DNA of 56,932 bases from Lawsonibacter sp900766145 (GCF_030372275.1 NZ_JAUDDJ010000018.1); one strand, 5' to 3'; counted from the stretch's first letter, positions 8,031 through 16,637 are shown. Notes: generated from the sequence alone by a model not told the origin. Numbers and translations are program-made.

Positions 8031-9965
8031 TTACTTCTTCTTGCTGTCCTTGGTGGCGAAGAGATAGATGGTGAACAGGATGACGGCAAAGCAGATGAGG
8101 CCGCCGATGTTACCAATGCTGAACATCTCGCTGATGTTGATCTTGTCGCTGAGGTAGAGAGTCTTGCCCTCGGCGTTGAGACCCATGGGGATAACCGCCA
8201 GCACAGCCAGCAGGATGCCCACGATACCCTCGCCGGCGATGAGGCCGGAGGAGTACAGCACGCCGGACTGAACCACGTTGTCCTTCTCCTTCTCGGAAGC
8301 GTACTTACGCTTCTCCAGGTACCAGCGCAGCAGGCCGCCCAGCATCATGGGCACGGACAGGTAGATGGGCAGGTACAGGCCGATGGCGAAGGGCAGCACG
8401 GGGATGCCCAGCACCTCCACGACCAGAGCGATGAACACGCCCACGAACACCAGGTTCCAGGGCAGGTTGCCGCCCATAACGCCCTCGACGATCATCTTCA
8501 TCAGCACAGCCTGAGGAGCGGGCAGATCGTCGGAGCCGTAGCCGCCCCAAGCCATGCTCAGCAGGTACAGGATGGCGCCAATGGCAATGGCGGAGACCGC
8601 TACGCCGATCAGCTCACCGATCTGCTGCTTCTTGGGGGTAGCACCCACCAGGAAGCCGGTCTTCAGGTCCTGAGAGGTATCGCCAGCGATGGCGGCGATG
8701 ACGCAAATGACGCCGCCGATGACAATGGCGGCAATCATGCCGTTGATGCCGTCATTGCCGGTCATCTTCAGCAGCAGGGTGGAGATAAGCAGGGTAGCGA
8801 TGGCCATGCCGGAGACGGGGTTATTGGAGGAACCAATGAGACCCACCATCCGGGAGGACACGGTGGCAAAGAAGAAGCCGAAGACAATGACGATCAGGGC
8901 GGTGAACAGGTTCAGGGGGATGGCGGGAACCAGCCACATGACCACAGCCACAATGAGGATGCCCAGCAGAACGACCTTCATGGGGATGTCCTGCTCGGTG
9001 CGCAGGGTGCTGGCGGTGCGGCCCTTGCCGTAGTCGCCCATGGCATCCTTAAAGGTACGCACGATGAGGGGCAGGGACTTGATGAGGCTGAGCACACCGC
9101 CGCAAGCCACGGCGCCCGCACCGATGTAGCGCAGGAAGTTGCCCCACAGGTTGGACACGCCGCCGTCAGCAATCAGCTCATTGACGGTCACCTCAGCGGG
9201 GAACAGAACCAGGTCGCCGCCGAACAGAGCCATCAGAGGCATGATGACAAACCAGCCCAGCACACCGCCGGCGAACAGGTAAGAGGATACCTTCACGCCG
9301 CAGATGTAGCCGACACCGGCCAGAGCGGGCAGCACATCGATGCCGATGCCGGAGCCCTTATAGGCAGTCACGTCATAGGTGATCTCGCTGGGGAAGACCT
9401 TCAGGCCGTCAGCAATGAACTTGTAGACGGCAGCAATGCCCAGGCCGGAGAACACGGTAGACGCCTTGGCGCCGCCCTCTTCACCGGCGATCAGAACCTC
9501 GGCGCAGGCCTGTCCCTCGGGGTAAGCCAGCACGCCGTGCTCCTTGACGATCAGAGCGCTGCGCAGGGGGATCATCATCAGCACGCCCAGCACGCCGCCG
9601 CACAGGGCGATCAGGCCGATCTCCACCAGACCAGGCACATCGCACAGGCCGTCCTTGGCCCACATGAACAGGGCAGGCAGGGTGAAGATGGCGCCGGCGG
9701 CCACGGACTCACCGGCGGAGCCGATGGTCTGCACCATGTTATTTTCCAGGATAGAGTCACGACGCAGGATCTTGCGGATGACGCCCATGGAAATAACAGC
9801 CGCGGGGATGGATGCGGAAACGGTCATGCCCACGCGCAGTCCCAGGTAAGCGTTGGCGCCGCCAAAGACAATGGCCAGGATAGCGCCCAATACAATGGAA
9901 ACCACGGTAAATTCCGGCATCACCTTGTCCGCGGGGACATAGGGTTGGAATTTTTTCTCTTCCAC
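8031..9965 (-). CDS. OPT-family oligopeptide transporter
   Basis: This 644-residue polytopic membrane protein has roughly 14-16 helices and imports short peptides, possibly metal complexes, driven by protons. The motifs VFGGANAYLGLRVGMTVSAS and AYPEGQACAEVLIAGEEGG are characteristic of bacterial OPT proteins. The reading frame starts with GTG at 9965, after AAGGGAAAG; no ATG before residue 16 is available. A consensus-like promoter lies about 95 nt upstream. The lysine-rich C-terminus ends in KDSKKK. Grouping with pepD suggests peptide uptake and hydrolysis. Confidence 0.93.
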   Translation of the reverse strand: MEEKKFQPYVPADKVMPEFTVVSIVLGAILAIVFGGANAYLGLRVGMTVSASIPAAVISMGVIRKILRRDSILENNMVQTIGSAGESVAAGAIFTLPALFMWAKDGLCDVPGLVEIGLIALCGGVLGVLMMIPLRSALIVKEHGVLAYPEGQACAEVLIAGEEGGAKASTVFSGLGIAAVYKFIADGLKVFPSEITYDVTAYKGSGIGIDVLPALAGVGYICGVKVSSYLFAGGVLGWFVIMPLMALFGGDLVLFPAEVTVNELIADGGVSNLWGNFLRYIGAGAVACGGVLSLIKSLPLIVRTFKDAMGDYGKGRTASTLRTEQDIPMKVVLLGILIVAVVMWLVPAIPLNLFTALIVIVFGFFFATVSSRMVGLIGSSNNPVSGMAIATLLISTLLLKMTGNDGINGMIAAIVIGGVICVIAAIAGDTSQDLKTGFLVGATPKKQQIGELIGVAVSAIAIGAILYLLSMAWGGYGSDDLPAPQAVLMKMIVEGVMGGNLPWNLVFVGVFIALVVEVLGIPVLPFAIGLYLPIYLSVPMMLGGLLRWYLEKRKYASEKEKDNVVQSGVLYSSGLIAGEGIVGILLAVLAVIPMGLNAEGKTLYLSDKINISEMFSIGNIGGLICFAVILFTIYLFATKDSKKK

Positions 9966-10000
9966 GATGTTTCTTTCCCTTCTTTTATTTTCGCTGCCAG

Positions 10001-10035
10001 CTCCATCCCTCTCTCCGGCTTGCGCCAGGATGGAG
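10001..10035 (-). other. Leader stem in OPT transporter 5' UTR
   Basis: Two 8-nt arms (CTCCATCC at 10001-10008, GGATGGAG at 10028-10035) enclose further GC-rich pairing. The structure lies in the untranslated leader of the OPT gene. I see no match to a known riboswitch. Confidence 0.4.
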
Positions 10036-10058
10036 GCCGCTCTTGCAGCTAGTTCAAT

Positions 10059-10087
10059 ATTTTACGTTTTTTTCACCTGTTCGTCAA
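10059..10087 (-). promoter_or_regulatory. Sigma-A promoter of OPT transporter gene
   Basis: On the minus strand TTGACG is followed after 17 nt by TAAAAT. Confidence 0.75.
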
Positions 10088-10164
10088 GTCTTTTGTCTTT
10101 CTGTGGCGCACAAATGCGTACAAAAAAATTAAAAACTGGGAAAGGCTGCCTGTGAAGGATTCAC

Positions 10165-10193
10165 GCATAGCCGCCGTTTTCCTGTCCATACTA
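10165..10193 (+). promoter_or_regulatory. Sigma-G-type promoter of spoVT
   Basis: GCATA (10165-10169), 17 nt, then CATACTA (10187-10193) fits the forespore sigma-G pattern GNATR / CATNNTA. spoVT is a known sigma-G gene in Bacillus subtilis, which supports the match. Confidence 0.75.
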
Positions 10194-10234
10194 TATTTTG
10201 TTTCCAAAAAACCACCGTGGGAGGAATTATATAG

Positions 10235-10777
10235 ATGAAAGCAACGGGTATCGTCCGTAGAATCGATGATCTTGGAAGAGTTGTGATACCAAAAGAAATC
10301 CGTCGTACGATGCGGATTCGGGAGGGCGACCCCCTGGAGATCTACACCGAGCGGGACGGCAGCGTGATTTTTAAAAAGTATTCCCTGCTGGGCGGACTGA
10401 CGGAGTTTGCCGGGCAGATGTGTGAGACCCTCAACCGTACCACGGGCCGGATCGCGGTAATCACTGACCGGGACAACATTATCGCCCTGGCCGGTGCGCC
10501 CCGGCGGGAGCTGCTGGACAAGCAGATTGCCCCCGAGCTGGAGCGGCTGATGGAGAGCCGGCAGATCTACCAGCATAAGGTTGGCGAGATCGGCGTGCCC
10601 CTATGCGCCGAGGAGGGGCGGTTTTTCCTGGATACCGTGGCCCCCATTCTCTCGGAGGGAGATGTGCTGGGCAGCGTGGTGTTTACCGCCCCGGAGGAGA
10701 ATCTCACCGGCGGTGAGGTGGAGTACAAATTGGCCCAGTCCATTGCAGTCTTTTTGGGCAAGCACATGGAGAGCTGA
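10235..10777 (+). CDS. spoVT: Stage V sporulation regulator SpoVT
   Basis: This 180-residue transcription factor tunes late forespore (sigma-G) gene expression. The N-terminal AbrB-type swapped-hairpin DNA-binding domain (MKATGIVRRIDDLGRVVIPK) is followed at about 55-175 by a GAF-like domain. Length and sequence fit SpoVT rather than AbrB, which lacks the GAF part. GGGAGG lies 11 nt before the ATG. It is monocistronic with a sigma-G-type promoter upstream. It indicates an endospore former. Confidence 0.96.
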   Translation: MKATGIVRRIDDLGRVVIPKEIRRTMRIREGDPLEIYTERDGSVIFKKYSLLGGLTEFAGQMCETLNRTTGRIAVITDRDNIIALAGAPRRELLDKQIAPELERLMESRQIYQHKVGEIGVPLCAEEGRFFLDTVAPILSEGDVLGSVVFTAPEENLTGGEVEYKLAQSIAVFLGKHMES

Positions 10778-10797
10778 TGAACACCTTAAATAAAGAT

Positions 10798-10833
10798 ACG
10801 CCTCTCCGCCGGGCAGCCCGGGTGGAGAGGCGT
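10798..10833. terminator. Hairpin after spoVT
   Basis: A 13-bp stem (one G-U) caps a GC-rich loop 21 nt past the spoVT stop. No T-run follows on +, so termination strength is uncertain. Confidence 0.5.
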
Positions 10834-10861
10834 ATGGAAAACAAATAGGGCAATATGCAAG

Positions 10862-10886
10862 CAGCGCCGGCCAATGGCCGGCGCTG
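10862..10886 (-). terminator. Hairpin after ferredoxin gene
   Basis: An 11-bp GC-rich perfect stem (CAGCGCCGGCC with its complement) and 3-nt loop lie 16 nt past the ferredoxin stop. The U-tract is weak. Confidence 0.6.
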
Positions 10887-10902
10887 TTGATCTCACAGAG
10901 GC

Positions 10903-11073
10903 TCAGCCCTGGGAGATGGCGCTCATGGGGCAGCTATCGGCGCAGGAACCGCAGTCCAGGCAAGCGCCGGCGTTGATCTCGTAGTGATCAGCACCCTGAG
11001 AGATGGCACCCACGGGGCAGGCATCCGCGCAGGAACCACAGCTGATGCAAGCATCGCTGATGACATAGGCCAT
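10903..11073 (-). CDS. Small 2[4Fe-4S] ferredoxin
   Basis: This 56-residue clostridial-type ferredoxin carries two cluster motifs, CISCGSCADACP and CLDCGSCADSCP, each CxxCxxCxxxCP. It is a low-potential electron carrier for anaerobic redox enzymes such as pyruvate:ferredoxin oxidoreductase or hydrogenase. The start is the ATG after AGGGAGGTG; an upstream extension to 11220 lacks a ribosome site and crosses the promoter. It is divergent from clpC. Confidence 0.95.
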   Translation of the reverse strand: MAYVISDACISCGSCADACPVGAISQGADHYEINAGACLDCGSCADSCPMSAISQG

Positions 11074-11104
11074 TGGAAAACACCTCCCTAAAATTCTACA
11101 CCTC

Positions 11105-11132
11105 ATTCTAACACATCTTTTCAAAATTGCAA
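11105..11132 (-). promoter_or_regulatory. Sigma-A promoter of ferredoxin gene
   Basis: Minus strand TTGCAA, 16 nt, TAGAAT. The -35 box lies inside the inverted repeat at 11118-11148. Confidence 0.7.
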
Positions 11133-11148
11133 TGCTAATTTTTGAAAA
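11118..11148. promoter_or_regulatory. Inverted repeat in ferredoxin/clpC intergenic region
   Basis: TTTTCAAAATT and AATTTTTGAAAA form an 11-bp inverted repeat (one extra T) around 8 nt, overlapping the ferredoxin -35. It is a candidate operator for the divergent genes. It does not match the CtsR heptad repeat. Confidence 0.45.
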
Positions 11149-11234
11149 AGCGGGCATAGTTAGAAAAGACGACGGCGCGATTCCGGATATTTCCGGGGCA
11201 CACGCCAGGATATGGAACAACGGGAGGAATCGAC

Positions 11235-13688
11235 ATGGCAGATTGCCGTTTTACATCCACTGCTCTGGGGGCCATCCGGCTGGCCCAGGAGAACGCCGCC
11301 CGCCTGGGGCACAGCTATGTGGGCAGTGAACATCTGCTGCTGGGACTGGCCAGCCAGGAGTATAGCACCGCCGCTCGCCTGCTGCGGGAGGAGGGAGCGG
11401 GCAGCCCCCGGCTGCGGGTGTGTATCGCCCAGCTGGTAGGCACCGGGGTGCCCGGGCGCACCCTGCATCAGGGACTGACGCCCCGGTGCTGCCAGGCCAT
11501 TCAGCAGGCGGCAGCGGAGGCCAAAAAGCTGGGTCAGCCGGCGGTAAACGCGGAACACCTTCTGATGGGTCTGCTGCGGGATCAGAGCAGCTCGGCGGTG
11601 CGGTTGCTGGGGGAGTGCGGGGTGGACCGGGCCCGCCTGGGCCAGCGGGTGTCCGCCGCCCTGGGGGGCGAGGAGAGTATCCCGAGGCCGCTGCGCAGCC
11701 GGGAACCGGAGCGGGGGGGCGACACCCGCCAGCTGGACCAGTGCGCCCGGGACCTCACTGCCATGGCCCGGGAGGGCCGCCTGGACCCGGTAATCGGGCG
11801 GGAGGCGGAGCTGGGACGGCTCATCCAGATCCTCTCCCGCCGCACCAAGAACAACCCTGCCCTCATCGGAGAGCCGGGCGTAGGCAAGACGGCGGTGGTG
11901 GAGGGCCTGGCTCTGGCCATCGCCGACGGTACCGCCCCCGCCCATCTGCTGGGCAAGCGGGTATGTGCCCTGGACCTGTCCGCCATGGTGGCAGGCACCA
12001 AGTACCGGGGTGAGTTTGAGGAGAAGCTCAAGCATGTGCTCCAGGAGGTGCGCCGGGCGGGCAACGTGATCTTATTCATCGATGAGCTGCATACCATCGT
12101 GGGGGCGGGCAGCGCCGAGGGGGCTATCGACGCGGCCAACATCCTGAAACCTGCCCTCTCCCGGGGAGAGATCCAGGTCATCGGGGCCACCACCCTGGAT
12201 GAATACCGGAAATATATCGAAAAGGACTCGGCCCTGGAGCGCCGCTTCCAGCCCATCACGGTGCGTCAGCCCACCCGAGACCAGACCCTGGCTATCCTGC
12301 GGGGCCTGCGGGGCCGGTATGAGGCCCACCACCACATTACCATCTCGGACAAGGCTCTGGAGGCGGCGGTGGACCTGTCCATCCGGTATCTGCCCGAGCG
12401 GTTTTTGCCCGACAAGGCCATCGATCTGATGGACGAAGCGGCCTCCCAGGCCCGGCTGTCCAGCCACACCCTGCCTCCCGAGCTGCAGCGGCTGGAGCAG
12501 CGGGCGGTCCAGGCGGGGCGGCAGCTTACCCAGGCTATCCGCAAGCAGGATTTTGAAAAGGCCGCCATGCTTCGGGACGCGGAAGGGGACTTCCGCAAGG
12601 AGCTGGAGGCGGGGAAAAAGCGCTGGCGGCAGGGCCACCCCCAGAGGACCGTGGAGGAGAGCCATATCCGGGCGGTGTTGTCCCAATGGACCGGGGTGCC
12701 GGTGAGCAACCCCACCCAGCACGACCGGAAGGCCCTGGAGGAGCTGGAGCAGTCCCTGGAGCGCACGGTGCTGGGCCAGGAGCAGGCGGTGAAGGCGGTA
12801 GCCCGGGCGGTGCGCCGGGGGCGGCTGGGGCTGAAGGACCCCAGAAGGCCGGTGGGCTGCTTTTTGCTGTTGGGCCCCAGCGGCGTAGGTAAGACCCAGC
12901 TGTGCCGCAGCCTGGCCCAGACCCTGTTCGGCAGCCCCGAGGCCCTCATTCGCTTTGATATGTCGGAGTATATGGAGGCCCACAGCGTCTCCCGCCTCAT
13001 CGGTTCACCCCCCGGCTATGTGGGCCACGAGGAGGGGGGGCAGCTCACCGAGCGGGTACGGCGCAGCCCGTGGTCGGTGGTGCTGCTGGACGAGCTGGAG
13101 AAGGCCCACCGGGATATCTGGTCGGTGCTCCTCCAGGTGATGGAGGAGGGAGTGCTCACCGACAGCCAGGGACGGAAAACCGACTTCCGGAATACGGTGT
13201 TAGTGATGACCTCCAACCTGGGGGCCCGGTATTTTCAGCAGAAGACCCGCCTGGGCTTTGGGAGCGGGACGGAGAGCGACCGGAAGGCCCTGGAGGGGGA
13301 GGTGCTCTCCGAGGCAAAGCAGACCTTTGCCCCTGAGTTTTTAAACCGCCTGGACGCCGCCCTGGTGTTCCATCCCCTGGGGGAGGAGACCTTGGTGTCC
13401 ATCACCCGGCAGCTGCTGGGGGAGACGGGGAAGCGGCTGGAGAGCCTGGGGGTTACCATGCAGGTGGAGGAGGATGCGGTACGGCTGCTGGCCCACAAGG
13501 GCAGCCACCGGGACTACGGGGCCCGTCCTCTGCGCCGGGCCATCGCCGCCTGGGTGGAGGACCCCGCCGCCGACCTGCTGCTGTCGGGCCAGTGCAGCCG
13601 GGGCGGACAGCTCCACGTGCTGGTGCGGGAGGACCGGGTGCAGGTGGAGTGTGTGACGGGAGATCATGCTCCACATGGACTTATCTAA
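11235..13688 (+). CDS. clpC: ClpC-type AAA+ unfoldase
   Basis: This 817-residue Hsp100 protein feeds substrates to ClpP. It has two Clp_N repeats (about 1-145), a first AAA+ domain with Walker A GEPGVGKT (212-219) and Walker B ILFIDELH, and a UVR-type middle motif RKQDFEKAAMLRDAE. The second AAA+ domain has GPSGVGKT and VVLLDELEKAH. The RLGFGS loop fits the ClpP-binding LGF tripeptide. Unlike Bacillus, it is not in a ctsR-mcsA-mcsB operon and no CtsR box is visible. GGGAGG precedes the ATG. The many G and C third positions give long false antisense frames. Confidence 0.94.
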   Translation: MADCRFTSTALGAIRLAQENAARLGHSYVGSEHLLLGLASQEYSTAARLLREEGAGSPRLRVCIAQLVGTGVPGRTLHQGLTPRCCQAIQQAAAEAKKLGQPAVNAEHLLMGLLRDQSSSAVRLLGECGVDRARLGQRVSAALGGEESIPRPLRSREPERGGDTRQLDQCARDLTAMAREGRLDPVIGREAELGRLIQILSRRTKNNPALIGEPGVGKTAVVEGLALAIADGTAPAHLLGKRVCALDLSAMVAGTKYRGEFEEKLKHVLQEVRRAGNVILFIDELHTIVGAGSAEGAIDAANILKPALSRGEIQVIGATTLDEYRKYIEKDSALERRFQPITVRQPTRDQTLAILRGLRGRYEAHHHITISDKALEAAVDLSIRYLPERFLPDKAIDLMDEAASQARLSSHTLPPELQRLEQRAVQAGRQLTQAIRKQDFEKAAMLRDAEGDFRKELEAGKKRWRQGHPQRTVEESHIRAVLSQWTGVPVSNPTQHDRKALEELEQSLERTVLGQEQAVKAVARAVRRGRLGLKDPRRPVGCFLLLGPSGVGKTQLCRSLAQTLFGSPEALIRFDMSEYMEAHSVSRLIGSPPGYVGHEEGGQLTERVRRSPWSVVLLDELEKAHRDIWSVLLQVMEEGVLTDSQGRKTDFRNTVLVMTSNLGARYFQQKTRLGFGSGTESDRKALEGEVLSEAKQTFAPEFLNRLDAALVFHPLGEETLVSITRQLLGETGKRLESLGVTMQVEEDAVRLLAHKGSHRDYGARPLRRAIAAWVEDPAADLLLSGQCSRGGQLHVLVREDRVQVECVTGDHAPHGLI

Positions 13689-13703
13689 TTTTTAAAATTA
13701 GAT
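13683..13703. promoter_or_regulatory. Perfect AT-rich palindrome at clpC stop
   Basis: ATCTAATTTT and its exact complement AAAATTAGAT flank a single T. The palindrome includes the clpC stop and precedes the hemolysin III gene. It could be an operator or a weak transcript end. Confidence 0.45.
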
Positions 13704-13748
13704 TTAGTGATTCTGTATATTGATTTTAGCAGGGAGGCGGACTATACT

Positions 13749-14537
13749 ATGGAACATAGAAGAGTGTTTGATGGGCGCGGTTCACGCGCGTTTGATTGCG
13801 AGGTGTCTGATATGTTCCATGAAACTGCGGTTCCTGCCAACCATCTGATCTCGGTTTCCCGCCCCCGGCGGCGCAGGGAGGTGCGGGACCCCTATGACGG
13901 CCTGCGGCCCTGGTCGGCCATCACCCACGGCGTGGGTGCGGTACTGGCCCTGGCGGGGACGGTGTACCTGGCCGTCCAGTCCGTCCTCATGGGCAAATGG
14001 GGACACCTGGCGGTGTTTCTCATCTACGGACTGTCTATGGTGTGCCTGTACACGGCCAGCACGTTGTACCACTGTGTAAATACCACCCGTTCCAAGCGGA
14101 TCGCCCTGCGGAAATACGACCACTGCTCCATTTATCTGCTCATTGCCGGTAGCTACACCCCTGTGTGTTTGACGGTTTTGTGGGGAGCGGGCGGACTGCC
14201 CCTGTTTATTGCCATCTGGGGCCTGGCTCTGGCCGGCGTGGTACTCACCATCGCCAAGCTGGATATCCCCCGGTGGCTCACCAGCGTGATCTATCTGGTG
14301 ATGGGCTGGCTGGCCCTGTTTGCCATCGTGCCCCTGTCCCAGCGGATGGCGGGGCTGGGTATGTTCTGGCTGATTCTGGGCGGCGTGCTGTACACTGTGG
14401 GCGGCGTTCTCTATGCGGTGAAGTGGCCCGGACGGAACAATCCCCGCTTTGGCTGTCACGAGATCTTCCACGTGTTCATCCTGCTGGGCTCCATCGCCCA
14501 TTTTATGATGATGGCCCAGGTCATTGCCTATCTGTAA
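13749..14537 (+). CDS. Hemolysin III (YqfA/PAQR) family membrane protein
   Basis: This 262-residue protein has seven predicted membrane helices from about residue 60 to the end, a family trait shared with PAQR receptors. Conserved positions include ITHGVGAV, STLYHC, YDHCSIYLLIAGSYTP and the C-terminal GCHEIFHVFILLGSIAHF, whose His and Asp residues are metal ligands in PAQR relatives. The ATG at 13749 lies 11 nt after AGGGAGG. An alternative ATG at 13812 with AGGTG at 6 nt would give 241 residues, nearer the family norm. The physiological role of the family in bacteria is not settled despite the name. Confidence 0.88.
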   Translation: MEHRRVFDGRGSRAFDCEVSDMFHETAVPANHLISVSRPRRRREVRDPYDGLRPWSAITHGVGAVLALAGTVYLAVQSVLMGKWGHLAVFLIYGLSMVCLYTASTLYHCVNTTRSKRIALRKYDHCSIYLLIAGSYTPVCLTVLWGAGGLPLFIAIWGLALAGVVLTIAKLDIPRWLTSVIYLVMGWLALFAIVPLSQRMAGLGMFWLILGGVLYTVGGVLYAVKWPGRNNPRFGCHEIFHVFILLGSIAHFMMMAQVIAYL

Positions 14538-14544
14538 GGAAAAG

Positions 14545-14583
14545 AAAAAAGTCCCGGAAGCGGTTGCTTCCGGGACTTTTTTT
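14545..14583. terminator. Bidirectional terminator between hemolysin III gene and MATE gene
   Basis: An 11-bp stem GTCCCGGAAGC with its complement and a GGTT loop is flanked by A-run and T-run. It serves both convergent genes. Confidence 0.95.
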
Positions 14584-15955
14584 ACATTTCCAGAGGGTGG
14601 ATCTCCTTGCGGTAGACCCGGCGCAGGAACAGGGCGGACAGGCCTACGGAGAACAGCTCCGCAATGGGGAAGGCCCACCAGACTACGGCCAATCCACCGA
14701 TGCGGGACAGAAGAAAAGCGACGGGCAGCAGTACCATCAGCTGACGCACCACCGATACCACCAGGCTGAGCACGCCGTGGCCCAGAGCCTGGAACACGGA
14801 GGAGCAGACGATGGCAAATCCGGCAAACAGGAAGCTCAGAGAGATGATCCGCAGGGCGGGCACACCGATGGTGAGCATATCGCCGGTGTCCTGCTCGGAG
14901 CGGAACAGGTCCAGCAGGACGTTGGGCAGGAACTGGAAGATCAGCAGGCCGATGAACATGATGGATACGGCGTAGATGACACTGAGCTTGATGGTCTGCT
15001 TGATGCGGTCGGGGCGGCGGGCGCCGTAGTTGTAGGCCACAATGGGCACCATGCCGTTGTTGAGACCGAAGACCGGCATAAATACGAAGGACTGGAGCTT
15101 GAAGTACACGCCAAACACCGCGGTGGCGGTGGTGGTGAAGGCGATGAGGATTTTATTCATGCCGAAGACCATCACCGAGCCGATGGAGGACATGATGATG
15201 GAGGGCACACCCACGGCGTAGATGTGGCCGATGATGGAGCCCTGGGGACGGAATCCCTTCAGGTTCAGCTGTACGTCGGGGTTGCGGGCGGCGTTGATGA
15301 ACACCGAGACCAGGGCGGCGATGATCTGGCCCAGCACGGTGGCCAGGGCGGCGCCGGCCACCTCCATGCGGGGCAGGCCGAACAGACCGAAGATCAGGAT
15401 GGGGTCCAGCACGATGTTGATGATGGCGCCCAGAGCCTGGGTGAACATGGTGTAGATGGTGCGGCCGGTGGCCTGGAGGATACGCTCAAAGGTGATCTGG
15501 AAGAACATGCCCGCCGACAGCACACACACGATGAACATGTAGCTCTCGCCGTAGTCCACAATGGCCTGCTTGTCCGTCTGGATGGCAAAAAACAGCCGGG
15601 AGCAGGTCAGACCGATGAGCATAAAGACCAGATAGCTGACCGCGGCCAGAAACAGGCCGTTCATAGCGGCGGCGTTGGCCCGGTCCTGGCGCTTCTCGCC
15701 CAAACTCTTGGACAGCAGGGCGTTGATACCTACGCCGGTACCCACCGCCACCGAGATCATTAGGTTCTGGATGGGGAAGGCCAGGGAGACGGCGTTCAGA
15801 GCATCCTCGCTGAGCTGGGCGACGAAGATGCTGTCCACCACATTGTACAGGGCCTGGACCAGCATGGAGATCATGATGGGGATGGACATGGACAGCAGCA
15901 GCCGGTTGACCGGCATAGTGCCCATTTTGTTTTCTGCGGGCTTGTTTTGGCTCAT
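14582..15955 (-). CDS. MATE-family efflux transporter
   Basis: This 457-residue protein has twelve membrane helices in two homologous halves, exporting cationic drugs or metabolites against a Na+ or H+ gradient. The first helix region NRLLLSMSIPIMISMLVQAL and ALYNVVDSIFVAQL are typical of MATE proteins of the DinF/MepA side. GAGATGC-like bases precede the ATG. It is transcribed alone and convergent with the hemolysin III gene. The substrate cannot be predicted. Confidence 0.94.
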   Translation of the reverse strand: MSQNKPAENKMGTMPVNRLLLSMSIPIMISMLVQALYNVVDSIFVAQLSEDALNAVSLAFPIQNLMISVAVGTGVGINALLSKSLGEKRQDRANAAAMNGLFLAAVSYLVFMLIGLTCSRLFFAIQTDKQAIVDYGESYMFIVCVLSAGMFFQITFERILQATGRTIYTMFTQALGAIINIVLDPILIFGLFGLPRMEVAGAALATVLGQIIAALVSVFINAARNPDVQLNLKGFRPQGSIIGHIYAVGVPSIIMSSIGSVMVFGMNKILIAFTTTATAVFGVYFKLQSFVFMPVFGLNNGMVPIVAYNYGARRPDRIKQTIKLSVIYAVSIMFIGLLIFQFLPNVLLDLFRSEQDTGDMLTIGVPALRIISLSFLFAGFAIVCSSVFQALGHGVLSLVVSVVRQLMVLLPVAFLLSRIGGLAVVWWAFPIAELFSVGLSALFLRRVYRKEIHPLEM

Positions 15956-16008
15956 AGTGCATCTCCTTCTCTCTCATATTATAGCAAATTGGACCGATCA
16001 AAAGGGCC

Positions 16009-16042
16009 AAAGAAAAGACGACTTGTCGAAACAAGTCGTCTT
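16009..16042 (-). terminator. Terminator of tRNA-Leu
   Basis: A perfect 12-bp stem with loop CGAA on + (TTCG on the transcript) is followed on the minus strand by a T-rich run, six nt after the CCA end. Confidence 0.93.
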
Positions 16043-16047
16043 ACTTC

Positions 16048-16134
16048 TGGTGCGGCTGACGGGAGTCGAACCCGTACGCCCGTCCGGACACAAGCACCTC
16101 AAGCTTGCCAGTCTACCAATTCCAGCACAGCCGC
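16048..16134 (-). tRNA. tRNA-Leu (anticodon GAG)
   Basis: The minus strand folds as a class II tRNA: acceptor GCGGCTG pairs with CAGCCGC, a D-arm with GGTAGAC, an anticodon stem CAAGC/GCTTG around TTGAGGT giving anticodon GAG, a long variable arm, and the T-loop GGTTCGACTCC. The 3' CCA is encoded (16048-16050). It reads CUC and CUU leucine codons. It stands alone between its own promoter and terminator. Confidence 0.97.
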
Positions 16135-16139
16135 AAACA

Positions 16140-16160
16140 GGCGGTCTATTGAAAACCGCC
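16140..16160 (-). other. Hairpin in tRNA 5' leader
   Basis: GGCGGT and ACCGCC pair across 9 nt in the leader between promoter and mature tRNA; probably part of the pre-tRNA recognised during 5' processing. Confidence 0.4.
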
Positions 16161-16165
16161 TTATC

Positions 16166-16194
16166 ATTATAGGGCGGAAGGGGAGATTTGTCAA
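16166..16194 (-). promoter_or_regulatory. Consensus sigma-A promoter of tRNA-Leu
   Basis: On the minus strand TTGACA, exactly 17 nt, TATAAT: a perfect consensus, as expected for a stable RNA gene. Confidence 0.95.
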
Positions 16195-16213
16195 TGCTTT
16201 TTTCTCGGAGAAA

Positions 16214-16588
16214 TTATTTGCCCCGCTGCCCCTGCATGGCCTGGTACTCCCGGCGCAGTTCTTGCCACAGCTGCTGGGAGTTCCAATCCCGGTTGGTGGG
16301 GGTGAGTACCGCTTTCAGGGGAATGGGGGGCAGCTTAGCACGCTTCATAGCCCCCAGCAGCTGGTCCAGCTTGGGACCGGTGAGGGAGCAGAAGACCAGC
16401 ATGGGGTCGGAAAACTCCTCCTCCACTCCGGCCTTCTCCTGGCTGCCCTCCAGTACCTGGGCCAGAGAGAGGCCGTACTGGTCGCGCTCCACCGCCTTCA
16501 TGCGCAGCTTTTGCATAACGAATACCTGGCGCAGCTTGCTCCACTGGGGGCCGGAGCAGTTATAGAGCAGTACGGTTTCGCCTGCCAT
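16214..16588 (-). CDS. DUF3783-like protein
   Basis: This 124-residue soluble protein has the C-terminal segment PLKAVLTPTNRDWNSQQLWQ, which I associate with the DUF3783 family of Clostridia. The function of that family is unknown. The N-terminal half alternates beta and alpha segments (ETVLLYNCS, LVFCSLTG). AGGAGG precedes the ATG. It is monocistronic, downstream of the metY terminator and upstream of the tRNA. The family call is from memory, so moderate confidence. Confidence 0.7.
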   Translation of the reverse strand: MAGETVLLYNCSGPQWSKLRQVFVMQKLRMKAVERDQYGLSLAQVLEGSQEKAGVEEEFSDPMLVFCSLTGPKLDQLLGAMKRAKLPPIPLKAVLTPTNRDWNSQQLWQELRREYQAMQGQRGK

Positions 16589-16612
16589 AAAAATCCCTCC
16601 TAAGAATGAAAT

Positions 16613-16637
16613 GCCCGGGCGGCAGAGCCGCCCGGGC
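16613..16637 (-). terminator. Original metY-copy terminator hairpin
   Basis: An 11-bp perfect GC stem with a 3-nt loop (AGA on +), 17 nt beyond the stop of the metY remnant on the minus strand, followed by a moderately U-rich stretch. Confidence 0.7.
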
